This document shows, in pieces, positions 36,075 to 44,742 of a stretch of 64,000 nucleotides of DNA (the first letter of the stretch is position 1; each line of letters begins with the position of its first letter). This DNA comes from an uncultured Chryseobacterium sp. (GTDB lineage: Bacteria; Bacteroidota; Bacteroidia; Flavobacteriales; Weeksellaceae). The position numbers and the translations under genes were made by a program. Below the pieces are notes generated by a model. The model was given only the letters and a program-made list of their open reading frames with translations. It made no database searches and was not told the DNA's origin. The DNA lies in assembly GCA_913775525.1 (NCBI GenBank), contig CAJYLH010000022.1, positions 124,001 to 188,000 of the forward strand, given 5' to 3'.

Positions 36075-36692
36075 CTATTCCGGTGCCTTGAAGATATTAT
36101 CATCTGAATGAAATCCTGCAACTCCGCCGCTGACGGCAAATTTCATGGCTGAAGCTGCGGTCATGCCCACGACAGGCTTGATATTTTTTTCTTCCGTAAC
36201 AATTACCCAGCCTGAAATGGCATAGGAATGTGGGAGGTAGACGGCCACATAATTGTGCTTTTCCACATCGGCCATCTCTTTCTGGGTCAGAAAGCCGATT
36301 CTCCAGATCTCGGGATTCTCATTGGTTTTTACCCAGACCGGATCATTGAATTTTTTCTTGTCTCCCACGAAGGACGACATAACGTCTTTAGTGGGGGTAT
36401 AAATATGTTTTACGCCCGGCGTTTTTTCCAGCAGACGGTCCATGGAATCGAAAAAGAATTTGCCGACTACGAATTTATTTCCCAGGAAACCCAATGCGGC
36501 CGTAAAAAGGATCGTTGAAATAAAAACCAGCCCTGGAATTTCTTTGGCTACCGATGGGATGATATTGTCAATAGACGTGACTACATACCATATGACAAAG
36601 ATCGTCAGTCCGATGGGCCCGATAATAACTAATCCCTGGAAGAAATTCTTCAGGAAAAAATTGGCTATATTTTCAAACGTAAATTTTTTCAA
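36075..36692 (-). CDS. DUF502 membrane protein
   Basis: A 205-residue protein with two N-terminal helices (FFQGLVIIGPIGLTIFVIWYVV and GLVFISTILFTAALGFLGN). The typical DUF502 blocks follow: LLEKTPGVKHIYTPTKDVMSSF, PEIWRIGFLTQKEM and VAVYLPHSYAISGWVIVTEEKNIKPV. The family is widespread and resembles plant LIKE-COV proteins; its role is unknown. The start is 10 bp after the miaE stop on the same strand, so the two are probably one operon. Confidence 0.9.
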   Translation of the reverse strand: MKKFTFENIANFFLKNFFQGLVIIGPIGLTIFVIWYVVTSIDNIIPSVAKEIPGLVFISTILFTAALGFLGNKFVVGKFFFDSMDRLLEKTPGVKHIYTPTKDVMSSFVGDKKKFNDPVWVKTNENPEIWRIGFLTQKEMADVEKHNYVAVYLPHSYAISGWVIVTEEKNIKPVVGMTAASAMKFAVSGGVAGFHSDDNIFKAPE

Positions 36693-36701
36693 TGTCTGTT
36701 C

Positions 36702-37280
36702 TTATCCGTGTATGGTTTCACCTTTTCCGTACGATTGAATGATCCTGGCTTCATAGTCTAGCCATTCCTCCCATCGCACATTGACTTTTTCCGGATCTCC
36801 AAGTTGTCTTGCAAATCCGATAAAGGTAGTATAATGGTTGGCTTCCGAAATCATCAGCTCACGGTAAAACGTTTTCAGCTCCTCATCCTGTATATTTTCC
36901 GTAAGCACTTTGAATCTTTCACAGCTCCGGGCCTCTATCATGGCTGCGAAAAGCATTTTATCAACAATCAGGTCTTCACGGCTTCCCTGAATGATGAATT
37001 TCATCAGCTCATTGACGTAATCATCCTTTCTGGCTCTCCCGAAGGTGTATCCTCTCTTCTTAATGATCTCATGCACCTGGTTGAAATGGTCCAGTTCCTC
37101 CTGGGCAATGGCAAGAAGCTCCGTAACGATTTCCGGATGCTCGGGAAGCATGGTGATGAGGCCGATGGCATTGGTCGCCGCTTTCTGCTCACACCAGGCA
37201 TGGTCCGTTAAAATTTCTCCGATGTTCCCCTCTGCAATATTGGCCCACCTTGGGTCGGTAGGGAGTTTCAGCTTAAACAT
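36702..37280 (-). CDS. miaE: tRNA-(ms2io6A37) hydroxylase MiaE
   Basis: A 192-residue ferritin-like diiron protein. The ligands can be placed: Glu31 (WCEQK), Glu62 and His65 (EELDHF), Glu116 (IEARSCERF) and Glu146/His149 (SEANHY). This is the MiaE pattern. The enzyme hydroxylates the isopentenyl group of the modified A37 in tRNAs reading U-starting codons and needs oxygen, which fits an aerobe. It is followed by the DUF502 gene, probably in the same transcript. Confidence 0.92.
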   Translation of the reverse strand: MFKLKLPTDPRWANIAEGNIGEILTDHAWCEQKAATNAIGLITMLPEHPEIVTELLAIAQEELDHFNQVHEIIKKRGYTFGRARKDDYVNELMKFIIQGSREDLIVDKMLFAAMIEARSCERFKVLTENIQDEELKTFYRELMISEANHYTTFIGFARQLGDPEKVNVRWEEWLDYEARIIQSYGKGETIHG

Positions 37281-37438
37281 GTTTCAAATTTTCTGTAAAA
37301 TTAAAATAAATTGCGATATGTCAGAACTTTTATTGGATTTTAATATTTTTAGGATGGATGTCTTTATTTTCGTTAAAACATTTTAAAATAATGGTATTTA
37401 TTTTGATATTATGTCTATAACATTAAAAAAATAAAACA

Positions 37439-37690
37439 ATGAAAACAATTCCAATGCTGAAAAGCAAAATCAGTCAGGCTATTGCCTTTATTATGTTCGC
37501 TCTGATGTCAGGATTTACTTTTGCACAGGAAAACAGCGGAAGTACCGGCACAGATGTTACCGTAAACTCAACGACAACTACAACAACAACGGAATGGTAT
37601 ACAGATCCCAAATATATCATTATAGGAGCGGTAGTCCTTATCCTTATTGTTGTTTTGCTGACCAGAAACGGAAGAAGAACCAGAGGATAA
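37439..37690 (+). CDS. Small secreted/membrane protein with Thr-rich stretch
   Basis: An 83-residue protein. A signal-like helix ends GFTFAQ (about residue 30). A low-complexity stretch VNSTTTTTTTEW follows, then one membrane helix (YIIIGAVVLILIVVLLT) and a basic end RNGRRTRG. The Thr run is encoded by ACA/ACT/ACG mixtures, so it is not a simple DNA repeat. The stop codon directly abuts that of the convergent acyltransferase gene, with no terminator between. I do not recognise a family; the clear organisation suggests it is real. Confidence 0.68.
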   Translation: MKTIPMLKSKISQAIAFIMFALMSGFTFAQENSGSTGTDVTVNSTTTTTTTEWYTDPKYIIIGAVVLILIVVLLTRNGRRTRG

Positions 37691-38779
37691 TCATACTGCC
37701 GATTTCTTTCTGAGGAATTCCAGTATTTTCCATCCTTCTGCATCTGCTTTCTTAAGGACAGGTGCAATAAGCGATGCTAAAATAATATTAATGCCGTAGA
37801 TGAGGATCATCATGATCCACCACGGCATTTTTCCGTTTATGGATACAACGATAAAATATACAATTGATGAGCTTAACCCCTGGGCAAAATAAAAGAATAT
37901 GGCATTTTTGCCTATATAAGTGATGAAGTTTTCTTTGGTGACCTTAAGCCTGTTGTATAATGTAAATAAGGTAACCAGGGAAAATAACGTCCAGATTATA
38001 TAGGGTATCTTTGGAGGAAATTTGTTTCTGTTGATCTTGTAAAAGATATCATTTCCGTAAAACCAGAACATCACCATCAGGAGCACCCCTACTGCCAGAT
38101 AAAGAAGCGGGATCATGCCCGGGCTTATTTTTTTGCCTTTCATCCTGTTGCCGATCAGGAAAACAGCCAGATAGAAGCTGACGTAGCCCACCTGGCCCGT
38201 TGGATAGTAAAATGGGAGAAAATTAAACAGTAAGGTCAGGATAACACAGATTGCAATAAACCAGTTGATATGCTTCGGGAAAAACCTTAAGATCAGTACC
38301 CCGAATACAGTCAGGATAAAATAGACTTTCAGGTACCAGAAACTTCCCATCACCACAGGGAAGGTATCTGCATTGGTGTACTGGTGCAGGTACCAGTTCC
38401 CAAGCGTCTGCCATTGAGGTTCTGCAGATATTGCCGTTGCTGCATATTTGGATCCGAAAGTAGAGTAGAACTGCCGGAGCCATTCCTCTGAAAAGAAACT
38501 GAGTCCGAATACTTTGAAGAAATAATCTGCAAAAAACAGGAGGGTCACGAAAATCATATAGGTAATCTGCAGTTTCAGAAGCCTGTAGAATGTTTTTTCA
38601 ATATTGTTGCCTGAGGTTATTCCGCTCAGTGCATAAAACAGAGCTACATCAAACACCAGGGAAAGTACCCTTACTTCTGCCGGAATATAAAACTGTCCGG
38701 ACCAGAAAGCAGTGTGGATGAAGATGATGGACAGGGTAGCAAGCCCTTTGGCAAAATCAATATAAAGATCTCTTTTCAT
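37691..38779 (-). CDS. Acyltransferase-3 family membrane protein
   Basis: A 362-residue polytopic protein. It opens with RDLYIDFAKGLATLSIIFIHTAFW; the Asp and His in this first helix are the acyltransferase-3 signature. About ten helices follow. Members move acetyl or other acyl groups onto surface sugars or peptidoglycan. The substrate is unknown because the neighbours are unrelated. The C-terminus (LIAPVLKKADAEGWKILEFLRKKSAV) is short and cytoplasmic. It is monocistronic. Confidence 0.85.
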   Translation of the reverse strand: MKRDLYIDFAKGLATLSIIFIHTAFWSGQFYIPAEVRVLSLVFDVALFYALSGITSGNNIEKTFYRLLKLQITYMIFVTLLFFADYFFKVFGLSFFSEEWLRQFYSTFGSKYAATAISAEPQWQTLGNWYLHQYTNADTFPVVMGSFWYLKVYFILTVFGVLILRFFPKHINWFIAICVILTLLFNFLPFYYPTGQVGYVSFYLAVFLIGNRMKGKKISPGMIPLLYLAVGVLLMVMFWFYGNDIFYKINRNKFPPKIPYIIWTLFSLVTLFTLYNRLKVTKENFITYIGKNAIFFYFAQGLSSSIVYFIVVSINGKMPWWIMMILIYGINIILASLIAPVLKKADAEGWKILEFLRKKSAV

Positions 38780-38843
38780 GCAGGGTATTGGATATAATTG
38801 ATACAGCCAAAAATAGATAAAGTTTTCGGAATAGTTTTTACAA

Positions 38844-38879
38844 AAAAAGAAAGCAGAACCGTGATCCTGCTTTCTTTAC
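38844..38879 (-). terminator. Terminator of the metallopeptidase lipoprotein gene
   Basis: AAAGAAAGCAG and CTGCTTTCTTT pair around a 10-base loop and are followed by a T-tract on the minus strand. Confidence 0.8.
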
Positions 38880-38903
38880 TGTAAATATTGAGAATGAATG
38901 TTA

Positions 38904-39794
38904 CTATTTCAAGTTTTTGAACTCTTCTGCAGAGATTTCTCCGGACTGGATTTTTCTCAGCTCGTCGATATACTGCATCATATAGGCATCAAGTTCCGGG
39001 TTCCTTGAATTTTTCCCCATTTTATACGTACCGTTCAGCACGCCCTGGTAATAGTAGAAAAAGTTATAGTCGAAATCAGATGCAGAAAGGTTGTACTGCC
39101 CCAAGAGGAATCCAAGACGTACTGCTGATCTCCTTTGTGGCGGCGTACCGTGGTGGCCCGGGCTTGTCGTCGCATAATCCCCGATGCTCTGGGCAAATTC
39201 ATAAGCAGCGGCAATTTCCGAGAACTGTGTTTTATTATACCCTTCCGGTCTTCTGAGATAATAGCCTGCAAATCCGTCTGCCTCAAGCTCATTCGGCCTG
39301 GCTGTAGATTCATTTACAGAAGGCAGTCCGAAAATGTACTGGAGCTGATGGCCGTACTCATGGGCCAGGATCATGGCATTCACAATATCCCCGCCTTTGT
39401 TTTTGGCATCATAATAGATGGCATATCCGTAATAAATTTTACCGGTGGAGTAGGAGATGGCATTGTACGTAGAATTCGGGCTGGACGGATCATCCACAAA
39501 TCTCAGGGTAGGATTGCTTCTTCCCCAAAGGCTGGCAATTTTAGTCATCTGGCCGTTCATGAAGTTGGTATCCGTTGAGGTTTTCAGGGTAGTTTTCAGC
39601 ACTGCTGAGGAATTCCAGTTCTGGTCTACATAGTAACAGGCCTTTTCCCGTTCATTAGGCTGTTCTACTTTGGCACTTTCAGCCTGCGGTTGTTGTAAAA
39701 GATTGTTGTCTTCGGTAGAGTTGTCATTACATGCTGTTAAAGAGAATACAGCAATAGCTCCTGCTAAACAGCAGAAATTAAAGTTTTTCTTCAT
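38904..39794 (-). CDS. Neutral zinc metallopeptidase-like lipoprotein
   Basis: A 296-residue protein with a lipobox (FSLTAC, Cys22). The zinc motif HEYGHQ gives His145, Glu146 and His149; the third ligand is probably Glu169 or Glu171 in NELEADGFAGYYL. HHGTPPQRRSAVRLGFLLGQY resembles the HGSSAQR block of YpfJ-type neutral zinc metallopeptidases. It would act at the outer or inner membrane face; the substrate is unknown. The region after the lipobox (to about 50) is Gln/Glu-rich and probably a flexible linker. Monocistronic with a strong terminator. Confidence 0.82.
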   Translation of the reverse strand: MKKNFNFCCLAGAIAVFSLTACNDNSTEDNNLLQQPQAESAKVEQPNEREKACYYVDQNWNSSAVLKTTLKTSTDTNFMNGQMTKIASLWGRSNPTLRFVDDPSSPNSTYNAISYSTGKIYYGYAIYYDAKNKGGDIVNAMILAHEYGHQLQYIFGLPSVNESTARPNELEADGFAGYYLRRPEGYNKTQFSEIAAAYEFAQSIGDYATTSPGHHGTPPQRRSAVRLGFLLGQYNLSASDFDYNFFYYYQGVLNGTYKMGKNSRNPELDAYMMQYIDELRKIQSGEISAEEFKNLK

Positions 39795-39945
39795 ATTAAA
39801 AATTTTGGTATCGACTAAGTTATAAAATTATCTCTTACACGGAATAATATTCATCTGAAAAAATATTCATAGCATAGTGAATAGGAGATCCGTTTTATTT
39901 CGCAAAAAATAAAGATTGATTATGAGAGGATTGGAAAATTATTCT

Positions 39946-39953
39946 TATATTTG
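39946..39953 (+). promoter_or_regulatory. -7 promoter element of the rplU-rpmA operon
   Basis: TATATTTG, followed by C, on the plus strand, 29 bp before the rplU ATG. No good -33 TTG at the usual distance. Confidence 0.55.
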
Positions 39954-39982
39954 CACCTCGAATAACTAAAATTTTATAAACA

Positions 39983-40372
39983 ATGTTTGCAATTGTAGAA
40001 ATAGCAGGGCTTCAATACAAAGTTGAGCAAGACCAGAAGTTGTTTGTAAACCGTTTGGCAGGAGACAAAGGATCAAAAGTTTCTTTTGACAAAATTCTTC
40101 TTACCGTAAACGGTTCAATCACTGTAGGCGCCCCGGCTGTAAGCGGAATCACTGTAGAGGCAGAGATTCTTGATCACGTTAAAGCTGATAAAGTAATCGT
40201 TTTCAAAAAGAAAAGGAGAAAAGGTTACAAAGTTAAAAACGGTCACAGACAATCTCTTACTCAGATCCAGATTACCGGTATCACCGGATTTGAAGGAGCT
40301 AAAAAAGAAGAGAAAGCTGCTAAGAAGACCACGAAAAAAGCAGATGCTGAGACTGCTGAAAGTGCAGAATAA
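39983..40372 (+). CDS. rplU: 50S ribosomal protein L21
   Basis: A 129-residue L21. The core (MFAIVEIAGLQYKVEQDQ ... VIVFKKKRRKGYKVKNGHRQSLTQIQITGI) matches L21, which binds 23S rRNA near L20. The family is usually about 103 residues; the extra 25 residues here are an Ala/Lys/Glu/Thr-rich tail (KKEEKAAKKTTKKADAETAE), which is common in Bacteroidota. It starts the rplU-rpmA operon. The codon usage is that of highly expressed genes. Confidence 0.98.
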   Translation: MFAIVEIAGLQYKVEQDQKLFVNRLAGDKGSKVSFDKILLTVNGSITVGAPAVSGITVEAEILDHVKADKVIVFKKKRRKGYKVKNGHRQSLTQIQITGITGFEGAKKEEKAAKKTTKKADAETAESAE

Positions 40373-40400
40373 TTGTAAAACCAAAAAACCTTAGAATAAA

Positions 40401-40658
40401 ATGGCACATAAGAAAGGAGTTGGTAGTTCCAAAAACGGTAGAGAATCACACTCCAAAAGATTAGGAGTAAAGATTTTCGGAGGTCAGGAAGCTATTGCCG
40501 GAAATATTATTGTTAGACAAAGAGGTACACAACACCACCCGGGTACAAACGTGGGTATCGGTAAAGACCACACTTTGTTTGCATTGGTAGACGGTAAAGT
40601 AGTTTTCAGAAAGAAAGCAAACAACAGATCTTATGTATCTGTAGAAGCAAACGCATAA
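40401..40658 (+). CDS. rpmA: 50S ribosomal protein L27
   Basis: An 85-residue L27 starting [20 protein letters not shown], with the flexible N-terminal tail that reaches the peptidyl-transferase centre. [30 protein letters not shown] is the conserved core. There is no N-terminal cleavage extension as in Firmicutes. It follows rplU by 28 bp and is followed by a terminator. Confidence 0.98.
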   Translation: MAHKKGVGSSKNGRESHSKRLGVKIFGGQEAIAGNIIVRQRGTQHHPGTNVGIGKDHTLFALVDGKVVFRKKANNRSYVSVEANA

Positions 40659-40683
40659 TTTAATTATCCGTTTATACACAATT

Positions 40684-40717
40684 TAATCCTCAGCAGTCTT
40701 GCTGAGGATTTTCTTTT
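40684..40717 (+). terminator. Terminator of rplU-rpmA
   Basis: AATCCTCAGCA and TGCTGAGGATT pair around a 4-base loop and are followed by TTCTTTTT. Confidence 0.88.
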
Positions 40718-40778
40718 TATTTATACTATTGATTTATATTTTTCGTTATATAGAAACCAATTCTAAAATAAAATCAAT

Positions 40779-40955
40779 ATGAAACATGTAAAAAGATTGT
40801 CCAGAAATGAGCTCAGGACCCTACAGGGCGGTTTTAAGTGCGAAGGGATTTCCTGTGACTGGTACTGCAGCCTGCCTGCAGGCAGCCGTCCGGTATGCCT
40901 TTCTCCCCAGACCTTAGTGCCGATCTGCGGCGGATGTAATAGTTCCGATATATAA
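40779..40955 (+). CDS. Double-glycine leader, cysteine-rich 'bacteriocin-like' peptide 2
   Basis: A 58-residue peptide starting MKHVKRLSRNELRTLQGG. The leader shares the pattern +xLSxxxLxxxxGG with peptide 1 at 21467-21628, but the core is unrelated: FKCEGISCDWYC, then three later cysteines; in all six, at 21, 26, 30, 40, 50 and 53. The core ends CGGCNSSDI. It lies between the ribosomal-protein terminator and a bidirectional terminator, so it is a free-standing unit. Leader cleavage at Gly-Gly by a C39 peptidase exporter is expected from the family. No exporter, immunity or modification gene lies nearby. Confidence 0.82.
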   Translation: MKHVKRLSRNELRTLQGGFKCEGISCDWYCSLPAGSRPVCLSPQTLVPICGGCNSSDI

Positions 40956-40973
40956 CCGGATCTGCAGCAAAAT

Positions 40974-41002
40974 AAAATCTCCTTCTTTACGAAGGAGATT
41001 TG
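40974..41002. terminator. Bidirectional terminator
   Basis: AAATCTCCTTC and GAAGGAGATTT pair around a 5-base loop between peptide 2 (plus) and the DUF5686 gene (minus). Confidence 0.85.
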
Positions 41003-41006
41003 CTTT

Positions 41007-43529
41007 TTAGAATCCTACCTGGAAACCTGCTTTTATGCCGAATTTCGAAATATCCGGCCGGTCCAGGTAATTGCCCCGCCAGTTAAAGTCTACCCTGAAA
41101 ATCCTGAGGTTCCCGAAGCCGATATTTTCAATTCCGAAACCATATTCAAAATAAACATGGTCACTTGGAGCAGAGTATTTGAAACCGGCAACATTGATGT
41201 TCTTGGATTCATCGCTTAATGTTCCGTAAGCCCCTCTCAGGAAAGCAACTTCCCTTAGTTTCAGCTTTTTGATCAGCGGAATAAATGACAGGATCTTGCC
41301 ATTGAAATGATGTTCCAGGTGCAGGGTGGTATAAGTGTCTGCAACAAATTCATAATAATTGAGCTGGGCAAAGGTGTTGGCTGCTAAGCTGTATGACTGG
41401 TTTCCCGGGATCACGTTTTGCAGGGCCAAAGGTACGGTATCAAAGTTTTTCCCGGCTTCAAAATTTACCATCATTTTACCCCAGCTGCCGATCAGGACCG
41501 GTTTATAAAACATAAACTGGAGCTTATTGTAATTATAATCAGCGTTAAACAGGCCTTCTATACCACGCGTATATTTAAGGATGATGGTCGGTGCCAGTGT
41601 GCCGTGTTCGGTACGGTCGACACCCGTTTGGGAAAATTTGGCGCCCGGCCTTGCGATAAGACTGAAGGTAACGTGTGAATCATTCAGGGTTTTCCTGAGT
41701 TCCCCGTTGCGGTAATACATCAGATTGAATCCCGAAGGATTGGCAGATTTAATGCTTTGCATGGTTCCGTCTACTCTAAGCTGGATATTTTTCCAGGGTT
41801 CGATAGATGTGAACACATTCGTTTGGTTAACGGAACTTAATGAGGCGTTTTCACCTCTGGCAAATACCGTTGATGAGGCAAAAGTCCTGGACATGATCCC
41901 GTCATCATTGGTCAGCTGGACACCTAACTGAAGAATGTCTCTTCTGGTTCCGGCCCCGATCATAAACCGGTTGACCCTGTTAAACATATATTTGGCTTCC
42001 GCACCGTATTTCAGCTGTTGGTCTTTAAATCCGTATGCGGTATAAAACTGTACCCTCCAGGGATCATTACGGGTAAAGTACGTCCTGGCTCCAATCCTGA
42101 TCCGGTCGCCTTCCACATCATTCTTTCCGTACACCGAAAAGATAGGACCCAGATCGATCGCTTTAAAGACGTTATAATACCCTGAACCAAGGGTTTCGTA
42201 CAGTTTTACAATACGGTTGAATTTTGGGGTCTTTTCAAGCCTGTCAAGCATTTCATAGACGCCCTGTTCGCTTTTGGATAATGAATCAGGCCTTGCATTG
42301 GCCCAGTAGGCATCATCTTTTTCTACAAAACCGCTTTCATATTCTTCTGCCTTTCGGTTGAATACTTTCGGATCAAGGGCTTTATTGAAATCATATTCCG
42401 AATAATCAACGGTCCTTTTTGCAATCAGGCTTTTTGCCGTTTTCTTTTTTGAGAAAGGCGTCATTTCGATTTCCGTCACGAATTTCCTCGGAAGGAATGT
42501 GTTTTCGTCCGGATTATCATATTCCAGTTCGGTAGAGATCCCGTTGATAAAATTAACGTTGATCTTTTTCGTTGATTTTAACGTAGCTCCCAACACGGCA
42601 TAGCTGTCTTTCGAAATATAGAGGTAACCCTGAAAAGCAAGGACTTCTGTCCGTTTAGGCTGGTACCGGATTCTGAATGCATTTTCCCCACGCACGGATA
42701 TGGTGTCGATCAGATTATAATCATAAGTACTGAAGCCGTCTGTTCCTACTGGGCTTGGAAAACCGATGTCGAAATAGTTCAGTGTATTATCATAGATATT
42801 GATGTCTCGGTACAGGTTTTTAGCGGTTAAAATGACGATCTGGTTGTCCTGGAAGCCGGAAGTTTTTTGGGCAACAAGCAGTTTCTTATTTCGTCTGGCA
42901 GGCCTGTTTTCACCGTAATTTTCGTATACAGCTTCATTGAGGAAGAGGGGAAGCGCCAGTTTACCGCTGGCAGTGGAATCGGCATAATCGAAGACAAAAT
43001 CCAGCTTATTAAACAGCTTCTTTTTCATGAAGGCACTGTCCAGGTTATTGGCATCAAACTCTATTTTCTCATATTCCTTATAAGTGTAGGTATCGAATTT
43101 ATCCAGTCCGTTGTTTCTTTTCCGCTTCCATACTTCCTGCATGATGGCATAGGCCGGATTCTCTTTTTTATTTTTATACTTCGGCTTTTCATTGTGAATC
43201 ACCACTTCCTGGATATCGCTGACCTTCTCACGGGAGAGTTTAACCAGAAGCGGGGCTGTGCTATCCTGAGCAATGCTGATCGTAGCCAGGGCATAGCTTT
43301 TTTTCAGAAACTTCAGCTGATAGATGATGCTGTCTGACTGTACCGTGAATGCTGCGGAAGAAGTAGTCAGTACCGCTTTATCTGATTCATTGATGAAAAC
43401 ATCCACTCCGGTGATTTCCTTGTTGGTTTTGGCATCGATGATTCTGCCGCTGACGGTATTTTGGGAATAGATGAAGCCGGAAAAGAATGTGAAGATTAAA
43501 AGATAATAATATGGAGTATGGTTAAACAT
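41007..43529 (-). CDS. DUF5686 outer-membrane protein with carboxypeptidase-regulatory-like domain
   Basis: An 840-residue protein with a signal peptide (YYLLIFTFFSGFIYSQ). An N-terminal carboxypeptidase D regulatory-like beta-sandwich follows (VSGRIIDAKTNKEITGVDVFIN, residues 25-100). The rest is the DUF5686 region with a C-terminal barrel rich in aromatic strands and ending FRVDFNWRGNYLDRPDISKFGIKAGFQVGF. Proteins of this type are abundant in Bacteroidota outer membranes and resemble TonB-receptor-like barrels without a plug. Function unknown. It seems to be monocistronic. Confidence 0.88.
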   Translation of the reverse strand: MFNHTPYYYLLIFTFFSGFIYSQNTVSGRIIDAKTNKEITGVDVFINESDKAVLTTSSAAFTVQSDSIIYQLKFLKKSYALATISIAQDSTAPLLVKLSREKVSDIQEVVIHNEKPKYKNKKENPAYAIMQEVWKRKRNNGLDKFDTYTYKEYEKIEFDANNLDSAFMKKKLFNKLDFVFDYADSTASGKLALPLFLNEAVYENYGENRPARRNKKLLVAQKTSGFQDNQIVILTAKNLYRDINIYDNTLNYFDIGFPSPVGTDGFSTYDYNLIDTISVRGENAFRIRYQPKRTEVLAFQGYLYISKDSYAVLGATLKSTKKINVNFINGISTELEYDNPDENTFLPRKFVTEIEMTPFSKKKTAKSLIAKRTVDYSEYDFNKALDPKVFNRKAEEYESGFVEKDDAYWANARPDSLSKSEQGVYEMLDRLEKTPKFNRIVKLYETLGSGYYNVFKAIDLGPIFSVYGKNDVEGDRIRIGARTYFTRNDPWRVQFYTAYGFKDQQLKYGAEAKYMFNRVNRFMIGAGTRRDILQLGVQLTNDDGIMSRTFASSTVFARGENASLSSVNQTNVFTSIEPWKNIQLRVDGTMQSIKSANPSGFNLMYYRNGELRKTLNDSHVTFSLIARPGAKFSQTGVDRTEHGTLAPTIILKYTRGIEGLFNADYNYNKLQFMFYKPVLIGSWGKMMVNFEAGKNFDTVPLALQNVIPGNQSYSLAANTFAQLNYYEFVADTYTTLHLEHHFNGKILSFIPLIKKLKLREVAFLRGAYGTLSDESKNINVAGFKYSAPSDHVYFEYGFGIENIGFGNLRIFRVDFNWRGNYLDRPDISKFGIKAGFQVGF

Positions 43530-43852
43530 TTGTTGTTTTATCAGGCATTAGCATAAACAAAAAGTATGCACTTTATTTTAAACGGTATCATTTCGGATAA
43601 ATTTCATTGATCCGGTAAAAAAGTGCAAATGTACTGAATTAATACCAGGCGTTTCATGATGAGCATCAGGGCATGGATTTTAATTCAGTATGCTATGAAT
43701 AAAAGCTTCCTGTATATCTTCTCAAATCACTTAAATAATGGATTACATCCTGATCTCTCTTAATCCTTCAACAGGATCAGGTTATCATCCATCAGAACGA
43801 AACATCCCCGATTAATCAGATCTATGATCCATCACAAGAGTTACAGATAAGT
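43530..43852. other. 323-bp intergenic gap
   Basis: No convincing gene on either strand. A weak hairpin (CCTGATC at 43749 and GATCAGG at 43775, 19-base loop) may be the 3' end of the GLPGLI operon. Nothing else recognisable. Confidence 0.4.
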
Positions 43853-44731
43853 TTATTTACTTTTTTTTACCTGAAGCTCAATACTATTGTTTTTTTTATC
43901 AAGCTTTTCTTTCAATTGTTTTTGTGCATCTCGCATATCCTTTGATTGAAAAAGGTCATCCGGTAATTGTACGCCTGCAGGCATTTTCTGAGCAAGCATC
44001 TGCTTCATACCCGCTAAAGGATCATTTTTATATTGCTCATATTTTTCTAAAAACTTTTCTTTTGAGATTTCCTTTGAGCTGGATAAATTTGCCTGTTTGA
44101 AAAAGCCTTCCATGTCTGATGCCTCTTGAATATGGTCCGTTTTTCTGTTTCCCTTTAGTTCCCAGGAATAGTTTTTATGCTCATCCTCAATCTTTACGAT
44201 TAATCCCGGAAGGCCATAAAATTTATACGGCCCATCCTGAAAAGGGATTTCAGTCGTGAACCATGCAATCCACTTCCTGCCGCCAAAATCTGTCGTTGCT
44301 TTTTGGGTGCTGTATATACCGATCTTCTGTTTTTCATCTGAAATCTTCCAGATAAGATTCGGGTTTTCTCGATAGGAATAATAATCCACAGCTATACGGT
44401 CTTTAAAAACCACTTCATGTATGGGGTAGGTTTTGGAAATCTGATGCGTGAATTCAGCATTTCTATTACCCATCCTCTTGAAGTCAGGCATTTGGCTGTT
44501 TTTCATAGATTCCTGAAACATGGCATTTGCTATGGAATCCACCTGGATATTTTCGTACGACTGATATACAGATTTATTTTTGTCTATATCCAAAACCATC
44601 ATTTCCTTTTCGAGTTTTAAAGAATCCTTATTGGGCTTGTAGGTCAGCTCATAAAAGAATCGGTTTGCTGTATTTTGTGCGTTGATCAGCACAATAGCCG
44701 TGGTCAAAAGGACCTGTAAAACTTTTGTCAT
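43853..44731 (-). CDS. GLPGLI family protein
   Basis: A 292-residue secreted or outer-membrane protein with a signal peptide (VLQVLLTTAIVLINAQ). The family motif appears as FYGLPGLIVKIEDEHKNYSWEL at about residues 167-188, preceded by WIAWFTTEIPFQDGPYKF. The C-terminal 80 residues are charged and helical. GLPGLI proteins are specific to Bacteroidota and their function is unknown. It is the last gene of a three-gene unit (46592-43853) and starts 11 bp after the stop of the preceding gene. Confidence 0.9.
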   Translation of the reverse strand: MTKVLQVLLTTAIVLINAQNTANRFFYELTYKPNKDSLKLEKEMMVLDIDKNKSVYQSYENIQVDSIANAMFQESMKNSQMPDFKRMGNRNAEFTHQISKTYPIHEVVFKDRIAVDYYSYRENPNLIWKISDEKQKIGIYSTQKATTDFGGRKWIAWFTTEIPFQDGPYKFYGLPGLIVKIEDEHKNYSWELKGNRKTDHIQEASDMEGFFKQANLSSSKEISKEKFLEKYEQYKNDPLAGMKQMLAQKMPAGVQLPDDLFQSKDMRDAQKQLKEKLDKKNNSIELQVKKSK

Positions 44732-44742
44732 AATTGATGTTT

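Noticed and set aside
43749-43781. Riboswitch or strong terminator in the 43530-43852 gap
   Set aside because: Only a 7-bp stem with a 19-base loop is visible and no T-tract; no riboswitch consensus was recognised.
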